Part shown: positions 1-5,519 of the stretch, one piece after another
Layout: the number at the start of each line of letters is the position of its first letter
Position numbering within the stretch: the first letter of the stretch is position 1
From: Candidatus Adiutrix sp.
GTDB taxonomy: Bacteria; Desulfobacterota; Desulfarculia; Adiutricales; Adiutricaceae
Length of the DNA: 6,049 bases
Direction of reading: 5' to 3'
Assembly (NCBI GenBank): GCA_031285975.1
Contig: JAITVE010000235.1
Span: forward strand, 1-6,049
Position numbers and translations under genes: made by a program
Notes under the pieces: model-generated
The model's database searches: none
What the model saw: only the letters and a program-made list of their open reading frames with translations
What the model was told of the DNA's origin: nothing

Positions 1-266
1 ATACGGGCGAGGAGGAGGACGAAGAAGAGGCGCTGATCCGCACCTTGGGGGACAAACTGGCCTCCGACTCCAACTGGTCGCCTTTGGCCGCTGTTTCCCT
101 GATGGTCTTCGTGCTCATCTACGCGCCCTGTTTCGTGACCATCGCCGTCATCCGCAAAGAGATCGGCGGCCGCTGGGCGGCCTTCTCCCTGCTGGCCAAC
201 ACGGCCTATGCCTACCTGCTCTGCCTTGTCATTTTTCAAGGGGGGAAGCTGCTGGGGTTGGGCTGA
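1..266 (+). CDS. feoB: Ferrous iron transport protein B, C-terminal fragment
   Basis: This is the last 87 codons of a gene that begins before the window; the reading frame starts at position 3 and ends at the TGA at 264-266. FeoB is the inner-membrane Fe(II) transporter with an N-terminal GTPase domain, which is not in view. Visible here are an acidic cytoplasmic stretch (TGEEEDEEEALIR), then the conserved segment WSPLAAVSLMVFVLIYAPC leading into one membrane helix, a short basic loop (IRKEIGGRW), and a final hydrophobic helix ending LGLG. The SPLAAVS...PC...TIA pattern is what I recognise as the FeoB C-terminus, including its conserved Pro-Cys pair in the membrane. The internal TTG at 45 is not a start; the frame is open to the window edge. 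No clear rho-independent terminator follows; the palindromic repeats from 302 are the nearest structure. I am confident of the family. Whether feoA lies upstream cannot be seen. Confidence 0.88.
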   Translation, partial: TGEEEDEEEALIRTLGDKLASDSNWSPLAAVSLMVFVLIYAPCFVTIAVIRKEIGGRWAAFSLLANTAYAYLLCLVIFQGGKLLGLG

Positions 267-301
267 CCTGACTCGGGGCGGGGGAGGCGATAGCGGCCAA
301 G

Positions 302-337
302 AAAAAGGCATGGGCCCGGCCTTCGCCGGGGTGACGG
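302..337 (-). repeat. Palindromic intergenic repeat, copy 1 (inverted)
   Basis: Read on the minus strand this unit starts CCGTCACCCCGGCGAAGG and ends with ATGCCTTTTT. It matches copy 2 at 384-420 closely, with a few substitutions and one length change. Its core is a small hairpin: CCCGGC (315-320), loop CTTC, GCCGGG (325-330). Because it is inverted relative to copy 2, positions 304-418 can pair as one long hairpin. The left flank (about 282-301) still resembles the outer half of copy 2/3, so the original unit may have been about 60 nt. It belongs to the general class of REP-like intergenic palindromes. Confidence 0.75.
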
Positions 338-383
338 AAAGGGGGCGGTGTGTGGCGTGTGTCTTCGCCATCATGCCGCCCCT

Positions 384-420
384 CCGTCATACCGGCGAAG
401 GCCGGTATCCATGCCTTTCT
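384..420 (+). repeat. Palindromic intergenic repeat, copy 2
   Basis: The unit starts CCGTCATACCGGCGAAGG and ends ATGCCTTTCT. The core hairpin is ACCGGC (391-396), loop GAAG, GCCGGT (401-406), a perfect 6-bp stem. Pairing with copy 1 is extensive: 332-338 with 383-389, 316-329 with 392-405, and 304-311 with 411-418, plus an inner GGGGCGG/CCGCCCC pair (342-348 with 376-382). The apical loop is 349-375. Confidence 0.75.
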
Positions 421-430
421 GGTTGGTACT

Positions 431-447
431 GCCTCCGCAGGAATGAC
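431..447 (-). repeat. Palindromic intergenic repeat, partial copy 3 (inverted)
   Basis: The sequence GCCTCCGCAGGAATGAC is an imperfect reverse complement of the start of copy 2 (386-401). Copies 2 and 3 together run from GTCAT to ATGAC, so 386-447 is a second, overlapping inverted repeat. It could be the right end of copy 2 rather than a separate unit. Confidence 0.55.
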
Positions 448-459
448 GATCGTGGGGGA

Positions 460-473
460 TTATACTTTATAAT
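460..473 (+). promoter_or_regulatory. AT-rich element with a perfect -10-like hexamer
   Basis: TTATA (460-464) and TATAA (468-472) form a perfect 5-bp inverted repeat with a 3-nt spacer, and 468-473 reads TATAAT. No acceptable -35 hexamer lies 16-18 nt upstream, so I do not call a full promoter here. It could be an accessory promoter, an operator, or simply part of the AT-rich island in front of the ABC operon. Confidence 0.25.
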
Positions 474-507
474 AAGGCCCTTTCGCCGCTCGTGACTGGA
501 AAAAATC

Positions 508-537
508 TTGACAAACCCGCAAGCTATATACTATGAA
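508..537 (+). promoter_or_regulatory. Sigma70-like promoter for the ABC operon
   Basis: A perfect -35 hexamer TTGACA (508-513) is followed after 18 nt by TATGAA (532-537). An alternative -10, TACTAT at 529-534, gives a 15-nt spacer. The stretch 521-550 is strikingly AT-rich against the GC-rich surroundings. Transcription would start near 544, leaving a 5' untranslated leader of roughly 105-110 nt before the ATPase start codon. Confidence 0.6.
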
Positions 538-551
538 TATATGGTTATAGT
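530..551. promoter_or_regulatory. Imperfect palindrome overlapping the -10 (candidate operator)
   Basis: The 22-nt segment has half-sites ACTATGAATAT and ATGGTTATAGT; 8 of the 11 base pairs across the centre are complementary, with the outer five perfect. Its position over the -10 and start point is where a repressor site would sit. No regulator gene is in the window, and the AT-richness makes chance symmetry possible. Confidence 0.3.
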
Positions 552-584
552 CAAAATGACACACTGAGGGTGCGACCCAGGTCT

Positions 585-608
585 GGGCCCGGCTGGGCTG
601 GGCGCGGG
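585..608 (+). other. G-run motif in the leader (possible G-quadruplex)
   Basis: Four GGG runs at 585-587, 595-597, 600-602 and 606-608 are separated by loops of 7, 2 and 3 nt. This fits the usual four-tract quadruplex pattern, on the strand that would be transcribed into the leader of the ABC operon. Alternative GC hairpins, for example CCCA/TGGG at 576-587, compete with it. In a GC-rich genome it may be a chance arrangement. Confidence 0.3.
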
Positions 609-642
609 CTGAATCGTCCATCAATATACTACGCATTGTAAC

Positions 643-672
643 GGAGACGACATGACGGGAGACGACATGACG
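643..672 (+). repeat. Exact tandem 15-bp duplication of ribosome binding site plus ATG
   Basis: The 15-mer GGAGACGACATGACG occurs twice in direct succession (643-657 and 658-672). Each copy carries a GGAG Shine-Dalgarno core five bases before an ATG (652 and 667). Because 15 is a multiple of three, both ATGs are in the ABC ATPase frame, giving the gene two equivalent start sites, or a five-residue N-terminal extension (MTGDD). Confidence 0.9.
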
Positions 673-2307
673 GATGATCCAGGCGGGCTGTTCCGCTGCG
701 AAGGCATCAGCAAAGCCTTCGGCGACACCAGGGTGCTGACGGACGTGAGCTTTTCCGTCGGCCGGGGCGAAGTGGTGGCCCTGGTGGGCGAAAACGGGGC
801 CGGGAAATCCACCCTGATGAATATCTGCTTCGGTATGCCTTCCATTATCGAAACCGGCGGCTACAGCGGCCAGCTCTATCTGGACGGCCAGCCCGTGAGG
901 TTCGGCTCCCCCAAGGAAGCCCTGGAAGCGGGCATCGGCATGGTGCACCAGGAATTCTCCCTCATCCCCGGCTTCACCGGCACTGAGAATATTCTGCTGA
1001 ACCGCGAGCCCGTGAACCGCAGCCTTCTGGAATCCGTCTTCGGCGGCCGCATCAACGCCCTCGACCGGCCCCGCATGGAAGAGCGGGCCGGAACCGCGCT
1101 CTCCAAGCTGGGCGTGACGCTGGATCAGCAGACGCACGTCTCCCAGATGCCCGTGGGCAACAAGCAGTTTTTGGAAATCGCCCGCGAAATTGACCGCAGC
1201 CGCACCCGCCTTTTGGTGCTGGACGAACCCACGGCCGTGCTGGCCGAAAGCGAGGCCTCGATTCTTCTGGAGGCCATCCGCAAGCTGGCCGCCGACGGGC
1301 TGGGCATTATTTTCATCTCCCACCGTTTGCGCGAAGTTATGGAACTGTGCCACAAAGTGGTGGTGCTGCGGGACGGCCACAAGGTGGCCGAAATGCCCAC
1401 CCGCGAAACCAGCGTCCGCCAGATTGCCGCCTTCATGGTGCACCGCGATAAAGAGGAAGCCGAGGAACAGCGCGTGGCCAAAGACTTTTCCGCCGCGCCC
1501 ACGGCCCTGTCCGTGCGCCACCTGTGGGTGGACATGCCCGGCGAGCGGGTGGACGACGTGAATTTGGAGATTCGGGAAAACGAAATTTTCGGCCTGGCCG
1601 GTCTGGCCGGGCAGGGCAAGCTGGGCATTCCGGCGGGCATTATGGGCCTGAAACCGGCTGGCGGTGAAGTCGATTTTTACGGCCAAAAGCTGCCCCTGAA
1701 CGACCCCAGGGCCTGCCTGGCCGCCGGGCTGGCCTTCGTCTCCGAAGACCGGCGCGGCGTGGGCCTGCTCTTGGCCGAAAGCATCCAGATGAATATCGGC
1801 TTCACGGCCATGCAGCTTCAAAAGCAATTTTTGAAAAATTACTTCCTCTTCGCCACGGTGGACGAGGCGGCCCTGGAAAAAAACGCCCTGAAATACATCG
1901 ACGAACTGGCCATCAAGTGCTCCGGGCCGCTGCAAAAGGCCGGGCACCTCTCCGGCGGCAACCAGCAGAAAGTCTGCCTGGCCAAGGCCTTCACCCTGGC
2001 CCCGCGCCTGATGTTCGTCTCCGAACCCACGCGCGGCATTGACGTGGGGGCTAAAGCATTGGTGCTGAACGCTTTGCGGCGCTATAACCAGGAATTGGGC
2101 ACCACCGTGGTGGTCACGTCCTCAGAGCTTGAGGAATTGCGCTCCGTCTGCCACCGCATCGCGGTCATCAACGAGGGCCGGGTGGCGGGCATTCTCCCGG
2201 CCTCGGCGCCGCTGGAGCATTTCGGTTTACTGATGTCCGGCGAGGAAGTGGAACCCGAGGCCTCCGCGCCCTGCGGGGAAGCCGTCCCGGCGGAGGTGGG
2301 GGCATAA
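652..2307 (+). CDS. ABC transporter ATP-binding protein, two fused nucleotide-binding domains (RbsA/MglA or Bmp type)
   Basis: This cytoplasmic ATPase would power uptake through the two permeases encoded next. Domain 1 (about residues 13-265) has Walker A GENGAGKST (46-54), Q-loop Gln100, a degenerate signature MPVGNKQ (166-172), Walker B LLVLDEPTA (187-195) and H-loop His224. Domain 2 (about 285-530) has a weak Walker A, GLAGQGKLG (317-325, Leu in place of Ser/Thr after Lys323), a canonical signature LSGGNQQK (433-440), Walker B MFVSEPTRGIDVGAK with Ser457 in place of Asp, and SSE (490-492) where the His loop would be. Domain 1 Walker motifs therefore pair with the domain 2 signature to give one consensus ATP site, and the second site looks degenerate. 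At 551 residues it is longer than the usual ~500; part of the excess is an Ala/Glu-rich C-terminal tail after residue 530. The start is 652 or 667 (duplicated site). The stop overlaps the next ATG by 1 nt. The substrate cannot be inferred. Confidence 0.9.
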   Translation: MTGDDMTDDPGGLFRCEGISKAFGDTRVLTDVSFSVGRGEVVALVGENGAGKSTLMNICFGMPSIIETGGYSGQLYLDGQPVRFGSPKEALEAGIGMVHQEFSLIPGFTGTENILLNREPVNRSLLESVFGGRINALDRPRMEERAGTALSKLGVTLDQQTHVSQMPVGNKQFLEIAREIDRSRTRLLVLDEPTAVLAESEASILLEAIRKLAADGLGIIFISHRLREVMELCHKVVVLRDGHKVAEMPTRETSVRQIAAFMVHRDKEEAEEQRVAKDFSAAPTALSVRHLWVDMPGERVDDVNLEIRENEIFGLAGLAGQGKLGIPAGIMGLKPAGGEVDFYGQKLPLNDPRACLAAGLAFVSEDRRGVGLLLAESIQMNIGFTAMQLQKQFLKNYFLFATVDEAALEKNALKYIDELAIKCSGPLQKAGHLSGGNQQKVCLAKAFTLAPRLMFVSEPTRGIDVGAKALVLNALRRYNQELGTTVVVTSSELEELRSVCHRIAVINEGRVAGILPASAPLEHFGLLMSGEEVEPEASAPCGEAVPAEVGA

Positions 2308-3452
2308 TGAACAGTATCAAAAACATGATTGAGACGGCGGGTTGGCCGCGCATCATTATCGGGCTCTTTCTGCTGTCGCTGTTTATGGTGGCCCCGCTGG
2401 TGGGGGTCAAAGTCTCCACCTCGATACACGACACCATTGTCCGCTTCGGGCGCAACGGGGTTATGGTGCTGGCCATGGTGCCCATGATCCGCTCGGGCTG
2501 CGGCCTCAATTTCGGGCTGCCCCTGGGCATCATCGGCGGCATTCTGGGCATTCTCATCAGCGTGGAAATGGAACTGGTCGGCATGAGCGGCTTTTTGACC
2601 GCCCTCGGCCTGGGCGTGGTTTTCGCGGCCTTCCTGGGCTGGGGCTACGGCATTCTGCTGAACATGGTCAAGGGCGATGAAATGATGATCGCCACCTATG
2701 TGGGCTTTTCCTCGGTGGCGTTCATGTGCATGGCCTGGCTGCTGATGCCCTTCAAAAGCGCGGCCATGGTCTTGAGCTACGGCGGCTCCGGTCTGCGCAC
2801 CACCATCAGCATGGACGACTTTTGGACTGACCTCCTGTCATGCAGTCTGCTGGACATGCTGCCTGACGCGGCCGCCTCGTTCTTCAGCCAGTTGGATATC
2901 TCCTTTCTCTATAAAATTCTGCCGGATGGTTTGGTTGCCTGGGCCGTCTCGGTGGTGCAGTTTATTTTTCTGGAACAAGCCATGGGCATGATCCTGTTTT
3001 TCGGCTTCATGTGTTTTCTGGTCTGGCTCTTTTTCCGCACCAAGGTCGGCCAGGCCATGAACGCGGTGGGGCAGAACCCGGATTTCGCCCGCGCCAGCGG
3101 CATCAGCGTTGATAAGATGCGCGTCTTGTCGGTGGTGCTCTCCACCGTTCTCGGGGCGGTGGGCATTATTGTCTACGCCCAGAGTTACGGCTTTGTGCAG
3201 CTCTACTTGGCGCCCCTCTACATGGCCTTCCCGGCCGTGGCCGCCGTCTTGCTGGGCGGGGCCGCAGTGGGCCGGGTGGCCATTGTCCACGTGTTGGTGG
3301 GCACCTTCCTGTTCCAGGGCATTCTGGCCATGACCCCCTCGGTCATCAACTCGGCCCTGAAGGGCCTGGACATCAGCGAAGTGCTGCGGCTCATCATCTC
3401 CAACGGCATGATTATCTACGCCCTCACCCGGCGGACTAAGGAGGTGCGCTGA
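2307..3452 (+). CDS. ABC transporter permease 1 (BPD_transp_2-like)
   Basis: This is a polytopic inner-membrane protein of 381 residues, with hydrophobic segments near 16-34, 50-61, 70-86, 95-118, 127-147, 208-242, 271-291, 305-319, 325-341 and 358-372. The segment RTKVGQAMNAVGQNPDFARASGISVDK (244-270) is the cytoplasmic coupling region typical of sugar/nucleoside ABC permeases, where the ATPase docks. A CGLNFG motif (65-70) followed by Gly-rich residues occupies the place of the early Gly-rich signature of these families. It is homologous to the next gene (shared GRN, GLNFG and VLSTVLGA/VISTVLGA stretches) but has a longer loop around 148-208. A GGAGGTG ribosome binding site at 2292-2298 lies 8 nt before the ATG, and the start overlaps the ATPase stop (TAATG), implying translational coupling. 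The family is secure; the substrate is unknown. Confidence 0.85.
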   Translation: MNSIKNMIETAGWPRIIIGLFLLSLFMVAPLVGVKVSTSIHDTIVRFGRNGVMVLAMVPMIRSGCGLNFGLPLGIIGGILGILISVEMELVGMSGFLTALGLGVVFAAFLGWGYGILLNMVKGDEMMIATYVGFSSVAFMCMAWLLMPFKSAAMVLSYGGSGLRTTISMDDFWTDLLSCSLLDMLPDAAASFFSQLDISFLYKILPDGLVAWAVSVVQFIFLEQAMGMILFFGFMCFLVWLFFRTKVGQAMNAVGQNPDFARASGISVDKMRVLSVVLSTVLGAVGIIVYAQSYGFVQLYLAPLYMAFPAVAAVLLGGAAVGRVAIVHVLVGTFLFQGILAMTPSVINSALKGLDISEVLRLIISNGMIIYALTRRTKEVR

Positions 3453-4579
3453 TGGGCGGGCACAAACTGGAAACCTTTCTGCTCAACAGCATCATCCCCA
3501 TAATCTTCCTGGGGTTGTCGGCGGGGGCCATTTACCTCTCCGGCTACAGCGCCGCCTATGTGGTGCAGGAAGTCTTCACCCGGCTGGGGCGCAACCTCTT
3601 TTTGGTGTTGGCCCTGATAATCCCCATCATGGCCGGTATGGGCCTGAACTTCGGCATGGTGCTGGGGGCCATGGCCGGGCAGATCGCGTTGATTATGGTG
3701 GTGGACTGGGCGGTGATCGGCCTGCCGGGCCTCTTGTTGGCCTCCATCATGTCCGTGCCGCTGGCCATTGTCTTCGGCATTCTGGCCGGTATGGTGCTGA
3801 ACCGGGCCAAGGGCAGCGAGATGGTCACCTCCTTCATCCTGGGCTTTTTCGCCAAGGGCGTGTATGACCTCACCGTGCTGTTCGGCATGGGCTCCATCAT
3901 CCCGGTGGATAACCCCGAACTGGTGCTCTCGCGCGGCTTCGGCATCCGCAACGCCGTCAGCCTCATCGACACGCGCGGCGCGCTGGACCAGATGATTATG
4001 CTGAACATTGAGATGTTTGGCCAGCCCATCCAGATTCCCCTGGGCACCTACCTGGTCATCGCCCTGTTCGGCCTTTTAATCGTCTGGTTCCGCCGCACCA
4101 AGCTGGGGCAGGACATGCGGGCCGTCAGCCAGTCCATGCCCGTGGCCCAGGCGGCTGGCATTAATGTTGACCGCACCCGCTTACTGGCCATCGTCATCTC
4201 CACGGTGCTGGGGGCCTTTGGCCAGCTTATTTACCTTCAGAACATGGGCACCCTGAGCACCTACAACAGCCACGACCAGGCGGCCATGTACGCCATCGCC
4301 GCCCTGTTGGTGGGCGGGGCCTCGGTGACGCGGGCCACCTTGGTGAACGCGGTGGTGGGGGTGCTGCTGTTCCACATCCTCTTCTTTTCCGCGCCCATGG
4401 CCGGGAAAGCCATGCTCGGCAAGGCTGAAATCGGCGAATACTTCCGCGTTTTCATCGCCTACGGGGTCATTGCCGCCGCGCTGGTGCTGCACGCCTGGCG
4501 GCGGCGGCGCAGCGAAAGCATCGCCTTAAAGGCGGCCGCGCAAAACCTCGCGGCCCGCCAGGCAGGAGAATCGGCATGA
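3452..4579 (+). CDS. ABC transporter permease 2 (BPD_transp_2-like)
   Basis: This second membrane subunit of 375 residues would form the translocation pore with permease 1. Hydrophobic segments lie near 12-29, 49-62, 67-85, 91-115, 124-146, 197-212, 243-261, 277-287, 295-312 and 331-347. MGLNFG (63-68) parallels the motif in permease 1, and RRTKLGQDMRAVSQSMPVAQ plus AAGINVDR (214-241) is the cytoplasmic coupling region. The C-terminus after residue 348 is basic then Ala-rich (WRRRRSESIALKAAAQ), presumably cytoplasmic. Its ribosome binding site AAGGAGGTG (3438-3446) is close to ideal, 5 nt before the ATG, and lies inside the end of permease 1; the genes overlap by 1 nt (TGATG). An unusually strong site here may keep permease stoichiometry equal. 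Confidence 0.85.
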   Translation: MGGHKLETFLLNSIIPIIFLGLSAGAIYLSGYSAAYVVQEVFTRLGRNLFLVLALIIPIMAGMGLNFGMVLGAMAGQIALIMVVDWAVIGLPGLLLASIMSVPLAIVFGILAGMVLNRAKGSEMVTSFILGFFAKGVYDLTVLFGMGSIIPVDNPELVLSRGFGIRNAVSLIDTRGALDQMIMLNIEMFGQPIQIPLGTYLVIALFGLLIVWFRRTKLGQDMRAVSQSMPVAQAAGINVDRTRLLAIVISTVLGAFGQLIYLQNMGTLSTYNSHDQAAMYAIAALLVGGASVTRATLVNAVVGVLLFHILFFSAPMAGKAMLGKAEIGEYFRVFIAYGVIAAALVLHAWRRRRSESIALKAAAQNLAARQAGESA

Positions 4580-5163
4580 GCGAACAAACCACCTCCGCCA
4601 AACGGCAAACATTAGTGGTCGCGGGACTCATCTGCGTCCTGACCCTCGTCTCCTTCCTGTTGTTCTATTACGGGCGGCAGCACAAGGTCATCATCGACAA
4701 CCGCTCCGTGGAAACCGCCGATGGGCAGAGCTACCGCTCCCTGGCCGGGGCCCTGGTGGCCGTGAACCACGACAGCCTGAGCCGCGACGAAGTCTCGGCC
4801 ACCGCCGTGCCGCCCGCGCAGCGCCCGGTCATCAGCTTCAAATTCTGGCCCTCCCCGGATCAATCCACCGCCAAAGCCGTGGAGATGATGCCCCGCGAAC
4901 GCATTCAGGTGAAAGTCGTCGGCCCGAAATTCAACCTCAAAGCCGAAGCCTTCGACAACATGGGCGACTCGCTGGGGGTGATGGATGTGGACGTCAAAGT
5001 CGGCGCCCGCCGCGACGCCATGGTGCGCCTGGTGAAAATCCACAAGAATTTGCCCGGTTATCTGGAAGAATTCCCCAATGACACCATCAACCGCCAGCCG
5101 ACAGACGAGGAACAGCCCCCGACCGGCGACGAAATGGCCATCCCTTCTATGGGGGATATGTAA
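4576..5163 (+). CDS. Single-pass membrane-anchored protein of unknown function in an ABC operon
   Basis: The protein has 195 residues. A short basic N-terminus (Lys9, Arg10) precedes one hydrophobic helix at about 12-31. By the positive-inside rule the remaining ~160 residues face the periplasm. That part begins YYGRQHKVIIDNRSVE, contains alternating hydrophobic strands (for example VISFKFW 85-91, RIQVKVVG 109-116, GVMDVDVKVG 134-143) suggesting a beta-sandwich, and ends in an acidic, Pro-rich, probably disordered tail. There is no acceptable lipobox: Cys20 follows Ile, inside the helix. It starts by a 4-nt ATGA overlap with permease 2, with AGGAGA (4564-4569) six bases upstream, so it is translationally coupled to the transporter. 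I recall a domain of unknown function in this setting (possibly DUF6672) but cannot confirm it. It is too small for a classical substrate-binding protein, so an accessory role is inferred only from context. Confidence 0.75.
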   Translation: MSEQTTSAKRQTLVVAGLICVLTLVSFLLFYYGRQHKVIIDNRSVETADGQSYRSLAGALVAVNHDSLSRDEVSATAVPPAQRPVISFKFWPSPDQSTAKAVEMMPRERIQVKVVGPKFNLKAEAFDNMGDSLGVMDVDVKVGARRDAMVRLVKIHKNLPGYLEEFPNDTINRQPTDEEQPPTGDEMAIPSMGDM

Positions 5164-5178
5164 GGCTCCCGAGACTTT

Positions 5179-5245
5179 ACGCGGCGATGCGCCCGCGGGG
5201 CTGACCAGCATAAAGTCAGCCCCGCGGGCACATCGCCGCGTTTTT
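5179..5245 (+). terminator. Rho-independent terminator of the ABC operon, very long stem
   Basis: The left arm 5179-5205 pairs with the right arm 5215-5241 through a 9-nt loop (5206-5214). The stem is about 26 bp with a single C/A mismatch (5190 and 5230) and is followed by a run of five T (5241-5245). It starts 15 nt after the stop of the 195-residue protein. The T run is on one side only, so it acts for + strand transcription. Confidence 0.92.
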
Positions 5246-5291
5246 AGTTGTAGGGCGAACTCATTTGGAAAAATCGCCGTCTCTCCCTCCT

Positions 5292-5314
5292 CGTCATTCC
5301 GGCCTCCGCCGGTA
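5292..5314 (+). repeat. Palindromic intergenic repeat core, distant copy
   Basis: The unit CGTCATTCCGGCCTCCGCCG opens like copies 2 and 3 in the upstream intergenic region and folds as CCGGC (5299-5303), loop CTCC, GCCGG (5308-5312). The sequence then diverges into GC-rich material that can also pair with the neighbouring CCTCC runs. It supports the view that this repeat is dispersed through intergenic regions of the genome. Confidence 0.55.
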
Positions 5315-5396
5315 TGGCGGCGGGGAGGCACAAAAGGCGGCAGAAGCAGAGTGGTTTTTCCATATGAGGTTGCCGCGTTTTTCGTTGCGCGGCGGC

Positions 5397-5425
5397 TGGA
5401 CAAATCGGTGAAAAATCTATACAAT
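5397..5425 (+). promoter_or_regulatory. Sigma70-like promoter for the pentapeptide gene
   Basis: The -35 hexamer TGGACA (5397-5402) and -10 hexamer TACAAT (5420-5425) each match consensus at five of six positions, with an ideal 17-nt spacer. Transcription would begin near 5432, giving a leader of about 115 nt. It lies after the strong terminator, so the downstream genes form a separate transcription unit. Confidence 0.6.
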
Positions 5426-5496
5426 CAGGGAAGATAGGCTTGGCGCGGCGAAGGGGTTGCGGGGGCTTGTTCTGCTGTTGTTAATTTTACCTCGCT

Positions 5497-5519
5497 TGTT
5501 CCGGCCTTCGGCGCGGACA
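5497..5519 (+). promoter_or_regulatory. Leader hairpin upstream of the pentapeptide gene
   Basis: TGT-CCG-GCC on the left (5497-5506, one bulged T) pairs with GGC-CGG-ACA on the right (5510-5519, one bulged G) around a small TTC loop. It lies 28 nt before the ATG and is not followed by a T run. I do not recognise a riboswitch class; a role in mRNA stability or translation is possible. Confidence 0.35.

Larger units (their letters stand above)
267..651. other. Non-coding region between feoB and the ABC operon
   Basis: This 385-nt stretch holds no convincing gene. From 302 to 447 it is filled by inverted palindromic repeat units. From about 455 to 560 it is AT-rich and carries promoter-like elements. 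From 576 to 611 it is very G-rich, and from 643 it contains the duplicated ribosome binding site of the ABC ATPase gene. Open frames that cross it have no ribosome binding site and resemble no protein family. Confidence 0.75.

Noticed and set aside
302..447. CRISPR array
   Set aside because: The repeats are inverted, few, unevenly spaced and not separated by unique spacers; there are no cas genes in view.
460..473. Fur box linked to feoB
   Set aside because: The AT-rich palindrome is too short, does not follow the Fur hexamer pattern, and lies downstream of feoB rather than in front of it.
208..495. Plus-strand open frame of 95 codons overlapping the end of feoB
   Set aside because: It runs through the palindromic repeats, has no ribosome binding site, and its translation is repeat-derived.
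460..1947. Long minus-strand open frame of 495 codons across the promoter region and the ABC ATPase gene
   Set aside because: It mirrors the ATPase codons in GC-rich DNA, has low-complexity His/Gly/Ala/Gln-rich composition, no ribosome binding site, and no recognisable domain.
4609..4640. Lipoprotein signal in the 195-residue protein
   Set aside because: Cys20 is preceded by Gly-Leu-Ile and lies inside the hydrophobic helix, not after a lipobox; a plain membrane anchor fits better.
4612..5424. Minus-strand open frame of 270 codons opposite the anchored protein and the terminator
   Set aside because: It crosses the terminator stem and a repeat, overlaps a well-supported gene entirely, and is an antisense shadow.
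5078..5437. Plus-strand open frame of 119 codons spanning the end of the anchored protein and the terminator
   Set aside because: It would be translated through the terminator hairpin and has no start signals.
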